Notes: generated by a model not told the origin, from the sequence alone. 34,805 nucleotides of DNA from Maribacter sp. (GCA_018679695.1 JAHHKH010000390.1:1-34805), one strand, 5' to 3'. Positions 22,325 to 31,468 are shown, counted from the stretch's first letter. Numbers and translations: made by a program.

Positions 22325-22378
22325 GATATTTTATTTTAAGTCCGTTTTTAACGTACGGGTTATTAATGATTTACAGGA

Positions 22379-22386
22379 CAAACATA
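22379..22386 (-). promoter_or_regulatory. -7 box TATGTTTG (minus strand)
   Basis: Matches TAnnTTTG; 30 nt from the proximal LytTR-like half-site. Confidence 0.45.
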
Positions 22387-22415
22387 CAGCACAGGATAAG
22401 GCGATATGACAAGTT

Positions 22416-22466
22416 GCGATGAACCGTAAAAAGTTAGCGGTGAACCCTAAAAACTTTGCTATGAAG
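22416..22466 (-). promoter_or_regulatory. Three LytTR-type half-sites, exact 21-bp period
   Basis: Plus-strand GCGATGAAC (22416), GCGGTGAAC (22437), GCTATGAAG (22458). Confidence 0.65.
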
Positions 22467-22545
22467 GATTTTTGGGATTTATGGATTTGCCCTTAAATCA
22501 ACAGGAATGGGAAGTCGTATTCTTAAAGAAGAATGAAGGTATTTA

Positions 22546-23083
22546 TAAAACATAGAAACTTTTCGCCTTAATCGCAGGAGGCAACTCGGTCTCCACCAAC
22601 AATTGCGTGATGTTGATTTCAATGGTACGCACCATCGAAATTACCTGTATTTCAGTGGGCTCATTTTCGAAGGGGTCTTGTAAACGAAAGGCCGCTTTTT
22701 CCAAAAAGAAAAAAATCGTCGATACGATAATGAGTATCGGGACTTCTACAAAAATGGGCAACCGTAAAGGCACAGACAACCATAAGAAAATAACAAATAG
22801 GTAAATTGCGACATAAAGTCCGTTTCTATATGTGGTGGGAAAGACTGTATTTTTGAATCGTTTACAATGGTACCCCAAATTTTTCTGGCTTCCCTCCATC
22901 GGTCATAAGATTGGCTAATTTTAAACGAAAGCAAAATCGAAATTGTCGTACCCAATGTGGTGGCAATCGATATAGGAATATCAGGAAGATAATCTGAAAA
23001 AAATAGGGAAGTGAATCGATTAAAAGACCTATTGCCGTAACCATAATCAACGGCCACTTTATTTCATTCAAAACATAAAACAT
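22546..23083 (-). pseudogene. Bestrophin-family (UPF0187-like) remnant, frameshifted with internal deletion
   Basis: Fragments in different frames: TTISILLSFKISQSYDRWREARKIWGTIVNDS; VPLRLPIFVEVPILIIVSTIFFFLEKAAFRLQDPFENEPTE; N-terminal piece MFYVLNEIKWPLIMVTAIGL. Confidence 0.75.
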
Positions 23084-23285
23084 ACCTTATGGGAATCCAC
23101 CGTTTAACTATCATTCGAAAAAGCTTTTTGCGTCCTGAACTTACTTAATTTTTTCGTACCACACTAGAACCAAGGGTTTTGGGTAATCTTGTTTATCTAG
23201 TTAATCAAACTGTCAAGAGCACCAATGGAATTCCCTAAACATGTTTTCCGATTTTCAGCCCATAATTAAACATCCCTTTTTAGTT

Positions 23286-23981
23286 TTAAGAGTTAACTAC
23301 GATAGCTTTTTCTAGGACATAGCCATCTTTAATATTTCCTGAAACGGCGTCGGCCATATTTTGCTTTAGGCTACTGCCGAAGACACCGTCCCTCGAATTC
23401 GGGATATAACCTGGTCCCTGATAATTTTGGGTAGCGTAAATGGTATCGCAAATATCCTCCGGAAACGCTAGCTGGGTGACCAATAGCGATTTCTCGCTGC
23501 CATTTAAAACTTCCATATGGATATGCGGCGCACGCCCCCGATAGTAGCCCGGAAAGATACTGATGAACGATACCCTGCCATTGGTATCGGTGGTCTGCCT
23601 GCCCCTAAGAAAATGTTCTTGGGTCAGGTCGTTGCGCTGCATTCCAAAACCACCGTACTCGGAATAATTCCCCTGGTTATCGCAATGCCAGATATCGACC
23701 AAGGCGTCCGGCAAGGGTTCACAATTGGAATTCTTGTTCAAAATGGTCAGGGTAACCAACAGGGCAATACCCTTACGGTCGCCGATGATATTTTCACGAA
23801 CATAGTCCGCAGGGGTCTTGTTCGGAAAAGGGCCTTTGGTTTCACGTGGCGACACAGTACAATCCTCAGAAACGGGCCCTTCCGCCATTTCACTTTTTTT
23901 ACCCGAATTGGCCAAGGCCGTCAATGCGACGACACCTCCCAAACCGACCATTCCTTTGGTCAAAAATTCCTTGCGTTTCAT
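23286..23981 (-). CDS. Intradiol ring-cleavage dioxygenase-like protein
   Basis: DALVDIWHCDNQGNYS and FPGYYRGRAPHIHMEV motifs; hydrophobic leader KRKEFLTKGMVGLGGVVALTALA. Confidence 0.9.
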   Translation of the reverse strand: MKRKEFLTKGMVGLGGVVALTALANSGKKSEMAEGPVSEDCTVSPRETKGPFPNKTPADYVRENIIGDRKGIALLVTLTILNKNSNCEPLPDALVDIWHCDNQGNYSEYGGFGMQRNDLTQEHFLRGRQTTDTNGRVSFISIFPGYYRGRAPHIHMEVLNGSEKSLLVTQLAFPEDICDTIYATQNYQGPGYIPNSRDGVFGSSLKQNMADAVSGNIKDGYVLEKAIVVNS

Positions 23982-24153
23982 TTTAGTGCAGAGTTAGAAC
24001 AAGTGCTTAATTAGGGCTTGCCCGGTTAGGCTATCCCATTTTTATCAAAAAAAGGAGAACGGCCAAATAGACAAGATAAAGAAATAGCATCTTGATATGT
24101 TTTCTATACCTTCTCATCTTAACCGTTTTCCTCACTAACAAACACCAACTATT

Positions 24154-24714
24154 TTATTGCTGTGCCATTTCCAGATTAATGGTCATTTCCACTTCGTCTC
24201 CCAAGGTTGGCGTATCGCTTCCTACCCCGTAGGCCAAGCGGTCTACCGTTCCCGTTAATTTCAAACCGGCCTTCAATTTTTGGCTTCGTTGGTCGGTTAT
24301 AATACCGTTCAGTTTTCCCTCTAAGGTAACGGGTTTGGTTACGCCATGTAGGGTCAGGTCGCCTGTAAGTTTAAAGGTCTTGTCGCCCGTTTTTTCAAAA
24401 GAGGTCGTCTTAAAAGCCAGGGAAGGATGTGCCTCGGCATCAAAAAAATCGCCGCTACGCAAATGTTCGTCCCTACGGTCATTGTCCGTGTCGATACTGG
24501 CCGTTTTAACATCAACGGTGAAATCAGGATTACTGAATTCCTCATCCGCCGTAGCTTGGATGTCAAATTCCCCAAAATGGCCTTCCACTTCGGAAATCAT
24601 CAAATGGGTAATGGCAAACCCTACCTTGGAATGCGCGTTGTCGGCTTTCCAAGTGGATTGTGCCGTCAACGTAGAACAAGCGATAAACGATAGCATAAAA
24701 ATTACTTTTTTCAT
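24154..24714 (-). CDS. YceI family protein
   Basis: Signal peptide (LTAQS); STWKADNAHSKVGFAITHLMISEVEGHFGEFD. Confidence 0.93.
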   Translation of the reverse strand: MKKVIFMLSFIACSTLTAQSTWKADNAHSKVGFAITHLMISEVEGHFGEFDIQATADEEFSNPDFTVDVKTASIDTDNDRRDEHLRSGDFFDAEAHPSLAFKTTSFEKTGDKTFKLTGDLTLHGVTKPVTLEGKLNGIITDQRSQKLKAGLKLTGTVDRLAYGVGSDTPTLGDEVEMTINLEMAQQ

Positions 24715-24852
24715 AGTGTTAAAATTTAATTGTTTGTCAATGATATTAGTATTTGCTTTCAATTGTTTCTCAAAACCCTCTTACTCGAATTTGAAAAATT
24801 TGATCAACGGTCAAAAATCCTTTTTTTGTACAAAAAACGATTCAAATTTTCT

Positions 24853-24882
24853 GCGAACGACAAGAATAGTCCAGCGAACAAC
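24853..24882 (-). promoter_or_regulatory. Putative 21-bp-phased half-sites (GCGAACGAC/GCGAACAAC)
   Basis: Half-sites at 24853 and 24874, spacing 21 bp, in the yceI/GH13 divergent intergenic. Confidence 0.4.
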
Positions 24883-24973
24883 GGAAATTTCAAATAAACC
24901 AAATCCAGCTGAAAAATATCAGATATATTAGTGGTGTCAAGCTTTTTTATGAACCCGCTTGCAAAACACCACA

Positions 24974-26713
24974 ATGGACAAATTTTTGTTAATACTTTTT
25001 TTGTTAGTCTTGACCGGCAGTTGTCGAAATGAGGTGGAGCAAAAAACCGTTGCTACCGAAAAAAACAAGAAATGGTGGAAAGAAGGTATCTTATATCAAT
25101 TGTATCCTCAAAGTTTTAAGGATACAGATGGCGACGGATTCGGGGATTTCCCGGGCGTCGTCGAAAAACTGGACTACCTCGAGAGCTTGGGCATCACCAT
25201 GGTTTGGATGAACCCGTTCTTTGAATCCCCTTTGGTCGACAACGGATATGATGTCAGTGATTACCGGGCCATTTTGCCACGTTACGGTACGATGGACGAT
25301 TTTGATGCTATGTTGGACGGTATGCATGAAAGAGGCATCAAATTCGTACTTGACGTAGTGGTGAACCATAGTAGCGATCAGCATAAATGGTTCAAAGGGG
25401 CAAGTAGTTCAAGGGATAACGAATATCATGACTACTACCACTGGTGGCCTGCTGAAAAAGGCGAACCACCTCATCGACACAGTTTATTTGACCCAGAGGG
25501 TGGATGGGATTATGTGGAGGCAGTAGATGCCTACTACTTGCATACGTTTGCCGAAGTACAACCCGATCTGAATTGGGAAAATCCCAAAGTACGTCAGGAA
25601 GTATACGATATTATGAAATTTTGGGCAGAAAAAGGGGTCGATGGATTTCGGATGGATGCTTTTCAGTTTGCAAGCAAGGATACCACGTTTCCTGAATTTC
25701 CAAAAGGCCATGAAAAGGACTTTATAAAATGGTACGGTATGCGCCCACAGTTACATGACTATCTAAAGGAAATGAACAATGAGGTTATCCGCAAATATGA
25801 CGTATTCGCAGTTTCGGAAGGTGCGGGAAGTACCTTTGAAGATGCACATAAACTAGTGGATGCCGATAGAAACGAACTGCAAATGGCCTACCATTTTGAA
25901 ACCGTTGATTTGTCAAGAACTCCCGAAGGCTATACCCTGAAGGAATTTAAGGATGTCTTTACCAGCTGGGACGAATCCTTTGCCGAAGAGGGTTGGATTT
26001 CTATCTTTCTGTCCAACCATGACAATGCCCGAATGGTTTCAAGGTTCGGCAATGACAGCCCGGAATTTCGAACCGTTTCCACACAAATGTTGAATACGTT
26101 TCTATTGAGTATGCGCGGTACGCCCTATATCTATTACGGGGATGAATTGGGAATGACCAATCTCGACATGCCCAAAATTGAGGAATATGTAGATATAGAT
26201 GCGAAAGGCAAATACAAAGCGGCCATGGCCAATAATGAAGATATGGATGCCTTTATGGAAGTGCTGAATTACAGCTCTAGGGAAAACGGCCGTACACCCA
26301 TGCAATGGGACACTACCGCCAATGCTGGCTTTACAAATGGAACTCCTTGGAAGAAGGTCAATCCCAATTACAGGGAAATCAATGTAGCGGCACAGGAGAA
26401 TGATCCAAATTCAGTATTGTCGCATTTTAAAAAAATGACGGAAGTCCGAAAGAAAAACCCCGTTTTGGTTTATGGCGATTACGAACTATTGCTTCCCGAA
26501 CATGAGCAGGTATACGCCTACACCCGAACACTTGGGGAAGATAGGGTATTGGTCTTGCTGAATTTTTCAGAAAGGGAGTCAACTATTGATATGGAAAAGC
26601 TAAATGGTCAAAACATATTAATCAACAATTATGATGATTTAGACTTAGAAGGCACATCTGTAACACTTCAACCTTATCAAGCTGTTATTGTCTCTATGGA
26701 AACAGAAAGTTGA
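24974..26713 (+). CDS. GH13 alpha-amylase/alpha-glucosidase family lipoprotein
   Basis: Lipobox LTGSC; GH13 motifs DVVVNHSS, GFRMDAF, FAVSEG, LSNHDNAR. Confidence 0.9.
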   Translation: MDKFLLILFLLVLTGSCRNEVEQKTVATEKNKKWWKEGILYQLYPQSFKDTDGDGFGDFPGVVEKLDYLESLGITMVWMNPFFESPLVDNGYDVSDYRAILPRYGTMDDFDAMLDGMHERGIKFVLDVVVNHSSDQHKWFKGASSSRDNEYHDYYHWWPAEKGEPPHRHSLFDPEGGWDYVEAVDAYYLHTFAEVQPDLNWENPKVRQEVYDIMKFWAEKGVDGFRMDAFQFASKDTTFPEFPKGHEKDFIKWYGMRPQLHDYLKEMNNEVIRKYDVFAVSEGAGSTFEDAHKLVDADRNELQMAYHFETVDLSRTPEGYTLKEFKDVFTSWDESFAEEGWISIFLSNHDNARMVSRFGNDSPEFRTVSTQMLNTFLLSMRGTPYIYYGDELGMTNLDMPKIEEYVDIDAKGKYKAAMANNEDMDAFMEVLNYSSRENGRTPMQWDTTANAGFTNGTPWKKVNPNYREINVAAQENDPNSVLSHFKKMTEVRKKNPVLVYGDYELLLPEHEQVYAYTRTLGEDRVLVLLNFSERESTIDMEKLNGQNILINNYDDLDLEGTSVTLQPYQAVIVSMETES

Positions 26714-26732
26714 CTTGGTTTCATCAAACCAA

Positions 26733-28403
26733 CGTGGCTGTTGCACAACTCCGATAAACATCAATTCTTGCTTCTGCCAATGAGCGGAAATCCATAAATT
26801 AAGGGTATGCAAGGCAAAAAGAACTATACCGAAAAACTGTTCCCCGGCTTCCAGTTGTCGGACCGGATCCCAAAGGATAACCTTTACAGGAAGCTCCGCG
26901 AAACGCTCGACCTGAGTTTTATTTATAAGGATACAAAGGAACTATATGGATGTACCGGTAACCCCTCGATAGACCCCGTGGTCTTCTTCAAGCTGTTGAT
27001 TACAGGATACCTTGAGAATATCACTTCCGACCGGAAACTGGTGGAACACTGCAGTATGCGAATGGACGTGCTCTACTTTCTAGGCTATGACCTGGACGAG
27101 GAGCTACCATGGCATTCAACGATCAGTAGGACGAGGCAACTTTACCCGGAATCCCTTTTCGAAAAATTGTTCAACAAGGTATTTGCCCTGTGCGTAGACA
27201 GCGGGATGGTATCCGGACACACCCAAGCAGTGGATTCGGCCCCGATAAAAGCAAATGCATCAATGGAAAGCGTAGTGCCGAAAATGCCGGCATCCCCTAT
27301 GGAGAGCCACTTGAGGAAAGTATCGGAGGAAAACCCGGGCACCGCTAAAAGAGATGGCAAGAGCGTGTCCCCCGTAAAAATCTCCGCTCCCGAGCACGAG
27401 CTGAAGCGCGTGGAGAAGCACCACCAAAATCTGAGGGACAGTCCGGTACGCCTGGCCGGCGCGTCCCACAAGAAGGCGCGCCTGCCGGGCAACAAGACAC
27501 ATTACAGCCCCCGCGATCCGGATGCCCGTATATCGTTCAAGCCCGGCAAGGCCAGGAAGCCGGACTACCATTGCAGTATGGCGGTGGATACCGCGGAAGG
27601 GGTCATCTCGCATATCCAGGCCGACTTTGCCGACGGCAGGGACAGCCAGTACCTGAAGGATATCGGCCTGAAAACCCAGGGCCGTCTGGGAAAGAACGGG
27701 CTTACAATGACGGACCTCTTGGCGGACGCCGGGTATTCCAACGGTTCCAATTACGATTTTCTGGAACAAAGGAGGGTCACCGGGTGGATACCCGTTTTCG
27801 GGAAATACAAACCTGATATAGAAGGTTTCCCTTATAACAAGGAAAGGAACGAGTACCGTTGCCCAATGGACAGACCGCTGCCCTTCAAGGGGTTCAGTAC
27901 CAACAAGCACGGCACCGTGCTGAAAAACTACTGGGCGGCACCGAGGGACTGCAAGGCCTGCCCCATGAAACCCCAATGTGCGCCAAAAAAGAGATGCAAA
28001 AGTATCACCAGAACGATATACGACGAACCGTACCTGAGGGCCTACGCAAGGCAGCATAGCGAAAAGGGTAGGCAAATGAAAAGACTCAGGCAAAGTACGG
28101 TCGAACCGGTGTTCGGCAGCCTGACCCAGTTCTACGGTCTAAGAAAAATAGGCGTTCTCGGCAAGGCAGGTGCCCACAAGGTCATGCTCATGGCCGCAAT
28201 CGCATTCAACCTGAAAAAGTACCTTAAGAAAAGGGGAGGTAAACCCTCTATTCGCATTTTAAAGACGATCATGGAGGCATTCCAAGGCTACCTGACAATC
28301 TTTTACCGGCAAATCCGACCAAGACCGGTTCTCCTAAAGGCTCCGTAAAACCAGTCTACTCGGATCGATATCTTGTTTAAAGAGCACTTCTGCAACGGCC
28401 ACG
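26733..28403 (+). mobile_element. IS1182-type insertion sequence with imperfect terminal inverted repeats
   Basis: IRL CGTGGCTGTTGCACAACT (26733-26750) versus reverse complement of IRR CGTGGCCGTTGCAGAAGT (28386-28403); transposase inside; no clear target duplication seen. Confidence 0.8.
26807..28348 (+). CDS. IS1182 family transposase
   Basis: Full-length 513-aa ORF; YPESLFEKLFNKVFALCVDSGMV, VDSAPIKANAS, KHGTVLKNYWAAPRDCKACPMKPQC, RRQSTVEPVFG-like end. Confidence 0.92.
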   Translation: MQGKKNYTEKLFPGFQLSDRIPKDNLYRKLRETLDLSFIYKDTKELYGCTGNPSIDPVVFFKLLITGYLENITSDRKLVEHCSMRMDVLYFLGYDLDEELPWHSTISRTRQLYPESLFEKLFNKVFALCVDSGMVSGHTQAVDSAPIKANASMESVVPKMPASPMESHLRKVSEENPGTAKRDGKSVSPVKISAPEHELKRVEKHHQNLRDSPVRLAGASHKKARLPGNKTHYSPRDPDARISFKPGKARKPDYHCSMAVDTAEGVISHIQADFADGRDSQYLKDIGLKTQGRLGKNGLTMTDLLADAGYSNGSNYDFLEQRRVTGWIPVFGKYKPDIEGFPYNKERNEYRCPMDRPLPFKGFSTNKHGTVLKNYWAAPRDCKACPMKPQCAPKKRCKSITRTIYDEPYLRAYARQHSEKGRQMKRLRQSTVEPVFGSLTQFYGLRKIGVLGKAGAHKVMLMAAIAFNLKKYLKKRGGKPSIRILKTIMEAFQGYLTIFYRQIRPRPVLLKAP

Positions 28404-28667
28404 AACGTTTTTTGGTACCGTGCATATCATCTTAAAGTTTAAAAAATCCTTAGTCGCCTAGTTAAACATTAAAACCCAGGTTTATTCAAACTTCTAGCAA
28501 TTACCTGAAGTTCAATTTCCCATACTTCTCCCTAAACTTTATGAAAGTTCAGCGAAGGGTCATTTTTAGAACTCTTTAGGGTAATTAAAATATACTAAAA
28601 AGATTGTAAAAAAAAATTGGAATGCTTGAGTGATTGGTTAGATGGATGTTAATTTATAAACCCATAT

Positions 28668-28733
28668 AATCATATGATGCTATGGTCATATGATAGTAGC
28701 ATCATATGATTATTGCTATATGGCAATATAGCA
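28668..28733. repeat. Nested palindrome cluster (ATCATATGAT family)
   Basis: AATCATATGATGCTA (28668-28682) perfectly inverted at 28697-28711 around another TCATATGA; adjacent TGCTATAT-GGCA-ATATAGCA (28714-28733). Confidence 0.85.
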
Positions 28734-28924
28734 TTGATTATAGCTGGAATGCCTTGTAGACCCAATAGACAGAATATAGATACCTGAATGTGTAAAATTA
28801 TAGGATCGGATGTCCGAAAAGATCCAGTTTTAGGATAGACTCGATTGTTCAGGTCAACCCTTTTTAAACCTAACGGCCTTCTTTTCCCCTCTGCACAATC
28901 TTAATAAACAATGTTCCAAAGAAA

Positions 28925-28945
28925 GCCCAAAGCAGCGCTTTGGGC
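28925..28945. terminator. Stem-loop GCCCAAAGC-AGC-GCTTTGGGC
   Basis: Perfect 9-bp stem. Confidence 0.5.
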
Positions 28946-28972
28946 ATTTGTGGTCAGGGGAAGAAAAAACAG

Positions 28973-29002
28973 TTGATAACCGACATTGATATATTACTTT
29001 TG
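28973..29002 (+). promoter_or_regulatory. Bacteroidetes-type promoter TTG-N19-TACTTTTG
   Basis: TTG at 28973-28975 and TACTTTTG at 28995-29002, 33 nt before the next ORF. Confidence 0.55.
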
Positions 29003-29035
29003 ATAAAGTAAATCCCATTAACTTTAAGTCAAAAA

Positions 29036-29431
29036 ATGGACGAATCCCTTTTATTGACCAGAGCGGTTATCGAATTCCGAAACTCTTATCCCGAGCTAAT
29101 TGCCGAATGGGAAAGGCAAATAGGTTATGGGAATTCCCATCCCGACCTTCATTTTTGTATGACCCTGTTGGATGATTATTCGTATCTCAACGCTTATTTG
29201 TGTTCCATTGAGTATCGAATCGGTTTTGCCATCAATGCCTACATTATACATTCCGATTGGCAGCGGGAATTTATCGGATCTGGATATGATCATAACCTGG
29301 CCTTGGAATTGGCCAATCGTGAATTACGATTGATCCATAAAGCCCTGAACGATTCGGAGACCATTACAGAAGACCCAAAGGCCAAGGTTTATCATTATAT
29401 TTTAGCAAATGCCGAATCCAATACTTTTTGA
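29036..29431 (+). CDS. Hypothetical protein
   Basis: 131-aa ORF with upstream promoter-like motif. Confidence 0.6.
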   Translation: MDESLLLTRAVIEFRNSYPELIAEWERQIGYGNSHPDLHFCMTLLDDYSYLNAYLCSIEYRIGFAINAYIIHSDWQREFIGSGYDHNLALELANRELRLIHKALNDSETITEDPKAKVYHYILANAESNTF

Positions 29432-29542
29432 AGCTTGCATGGCAACACCTTATAGTGAAATGCCATAGATACTTTCAAGTTCCCGAAGCCGAAACTTCCC
29501 TTGAAATCTTTGTTCGAGGATGTAAAGCTCTGCCAAAATTTA

Positions 29543-29564
29543 CCGTACAATACTCCATGTACGG
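29543..29564. repeat. Stem-loop CCGTACA-N8-TGTACGG
   Basis: Perfect 7-bp inverted repeat between the hypothetical gene and mobC. Confidence 0.6.
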
Positions 29565-29619
29565 CAAAGCCCTAATTGACAATCCATAAGTTTTAGGTTT
29601 GACCTATGTTAATCGGAGG

Positions 29620-29668
29620 TCACGAAGCAAGTTGTGTTTTTGCTAACAAAAACCCTTACGCACTTCGT
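29620..29668. other. Candidate oriT region
   Basis: GTTTTTG-CTAA-CAAAAAC hairpin (29636-29653) nested between ACGAAG and CTTCGT, immediately upstream of mobC/relaxase. Confidence 0.35.
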
Positions 29669-29705
29669 TTGTAGGTTGCCTTGTGATGCTCACAAATACA
29701 TTGAA

Positions 29706-30053
29706 ATGGGAAGGCCAAAAAAGGAACTATCGTCGTTGAAAATAATACAGGTCAATGTCAGGATGACCGTAAACGATTATATGAAAGTATCTGCCGATGC
29801 GGAAACCATCGGACTGTCCATTACCGAATATATCCGAAGAAGAATTACGGAAAAGTCCCTGCCGAAGAAAAGGGTAAGTCCGTCCGACCGCAAACTTTTT
29901 GTTGAACTGAGCCGAGTGGGAAACAACCTGAACCAAATCGCCAAAGTTGTAAACTCGGGTATCCGTGACCCGTTGAGCATCCATAAACAAATAGAAGAAG
30001 TAAAAACGGTTTTGCAATATCTCAAATCAAATATCACGAACAATGATAGGTAA
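29706..30053 (+). CDS. MobC-like mobilization accessory protein
   Basis: RHH-like N-terminus and LFVELSRVGNNLNQIAKVVNSG motif; overlaps relaxase start. Confidence 0.85.
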   Translation: MGRPKKELSSLKIIQVNVRMTVNDYMKVSADAETIGLSITEYIRRRITEKSLPKKRVSPSDRKLFVELSRVGNNLNQIAKVVNSGIRDPLSIHKQIEEVKTVLQYLKSNITNNDR

Positions 30054-31095
30054 GATAGCCATAGGAAAGGATTTTTATGGAGTGCTGGCCTACAATCAAA
30101 AAAAGGTACGTGAAGGCGTCGGGTACGTGATAGATTCCAATATCGAGCTTTCCAGCTCCGTTGAAATGACCCGAGAATTCAATCTTATCAGGGAGCTTCG
30201 TCCAAGCCTTGGTAAAGCGGTACTCCATGTTTCCCTGAACCTGCCGCACTCGGACCATTTAGATGATAAGGAATTCGCATCGTTCGGGTGTGACTACCTA
30301 ATGGGCTTGGGATTCGATAACAACCAGTTCATTATGTACCGGCATACTGACACCGAACATGAGCATATCCATATTATAGCCAATAGGGTCAGGTATTCCG
30401 GCAGAACGGTAAACGACAGCAATATTAAAAGAAGAAGTCGGGAAATACTCAACGGTCTGGAAAAGAAATACGGACTGACCCAAATCGTAGGTATCACGAG
30501 TACCAAAAAATCGCTTACACAAAAAGAAATAGAGAAGACCCTGAGAACGGGCAATATCCCGATCAAACTTGTTCTTCAGGACAAAATCGGTTCGGCAATT
30601 TCAGAATCAACGGATACGACAGAATTTATCACGTTACTGGAGGGACAACATATATCGCCAAGATTCAACATAAGCAAGACCACGGGAAGAGTCTCGGGCA
30701 TATCGTTCAAATATCAAGGCGTTGTATATAAGGGCAGTACGCTCGGTAAAAAATTTTCATGGAACAGTATTACAAAACACATCGATTATGAGCAAACAAG
30801 AGACCGTCCAGTTATACTATCGGCTAATGAAAAAGAACGAGGAACTCATCATACTGGCGAAAGAAACCATGGAACGTCGATCGGGCCTGAACCAAGAATT
30901 GACAGAAGTGCGAAAGGCCCTGAAATTCCTTCTGGGCAATCAAAAGGTCATCTGGGAAAAATTGAGGGAGATGGAGTAATCGGGCCTTTAATTGAAGAAT
31001 CGGAATGGACTCCTTTCAGGCTGGAACTCATAGATGATGATATCAGGAAAAAGTCCAAAAGAAAGAAGAAAAAAAGGAAAGGGTGGGATCTTTAA
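30043..31095 (+). CDS. Relaxase/mobilization nuclease (MobB/VirD2-like)
   Basis: HTDTEHEHIHIIANRV metal-binding motif; FNLIRELRPSLGKAVLHVSLNLP. Confidence 0.92.
   Translation: MIGKIAIGKDFYGVLAYNQKKVREGVGYVIDSNIELSSSVEMTREFNLIRELRPSLGKAVLHVSLNLPHSDHLDDKEFASFGCDYLMGLGFDNNQFIMYRHTDTEHEHIHIIANRVRYSGRTVNDSNIKRRSREILNGLEKKYGLTQIVGITSTKKSLTQKEIEKTLRTGNIPIKLVLQDKIGSAISESTDTTEFITLLEGQHISPRFNISKTTGRVSGISFKYQGVVYKGSTLGKKFSWNSITKHIDYEQTRDRPVILSANEKERGTHHTGERNHGTSIGPEPRIDRSAKGPEIPSGQSKGHLGKIEGDGVIGPLIEESEWTPFRLELIDDDIRKKSKRKKKKRKGWDL
30788..30979 (+). CDS. Nested overlapping ORF in another frame of the relaxase 3' region (63 aa, coiled-coil-like)
   Basis: ATG-initiated MSKQETVQLYYRLMKKNEELIILAKETMERRSGLNQELTEVRKALKFLLGNQKVIWEKLREME. 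Confidence 0.5.
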   Translation: MSKQETVQLYYRLMKKNEELIILAKETMERRSGLNQELTEVRKALKFLLGNQKVIWEKLREME

Positions 31096-31106
31096 AATTA
31101 AAACGC

Positions 31107-31468
31107 ATGAAAAACGGTAACGAACAAGAACCTTCAGGATTGTCGCTCTCCGAAATCCAAGTATTGGAGATGATACGGAACAAAAAGTTCCTATCCATTA
31201 AGTTGATCATCAAAAACGGGGAGGTCGATGTCATCGAAGGACTGGAAAGGATACATACGGGCGAACGTATCATCGATATGTTGAAACAGCATGATTTTCA
31301 AAATCTGGAAATTAAGCAAAGCAATGGTAAGATCGTTTGTGTGAACAGGATATTCAGGAAAAAAATCCGTCCAGCCAAGAATACCAAGAGTTGTTGACCG
31401 GTATTCATAAGTATGGAATAAAATACAGGTTCCGCAAAGGATTTCATAAAATAAAAAAGGTAAATTAA
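31107..31468 (+). CDS. Hypothetical small protein, ORF apparently interrupted by a -1 shift at an A7 run (0-frame stop at 31397)
   Basis: 0-frame MKNGNEQ...NRIFRKK then -1 frame NPSSQEYQELLTGIHKYGIKYRFRKGFHKIKKVN*; A-run at 31359-31365. Confidence 0.5.

Noticed and set aside
27260-28093. 277-aa minus-strand ORF inside the IS1182 transposase
   Set aside because: Antisense to a clear transposase; no recognisable motif; likely a by-product of codon composition.
28668-28733. CRISPR-like repeat array
   Set aside because: Repeats are short palindromes without uniform unique spacers and no cas genes are present.
29616-29625. Inverted copy of TCGTGACCTC (att-like) upstream of mobC
   Set aside because: Only 10 bp, opposite orientation and no flanking tRNA-like sequence; chance is likely.
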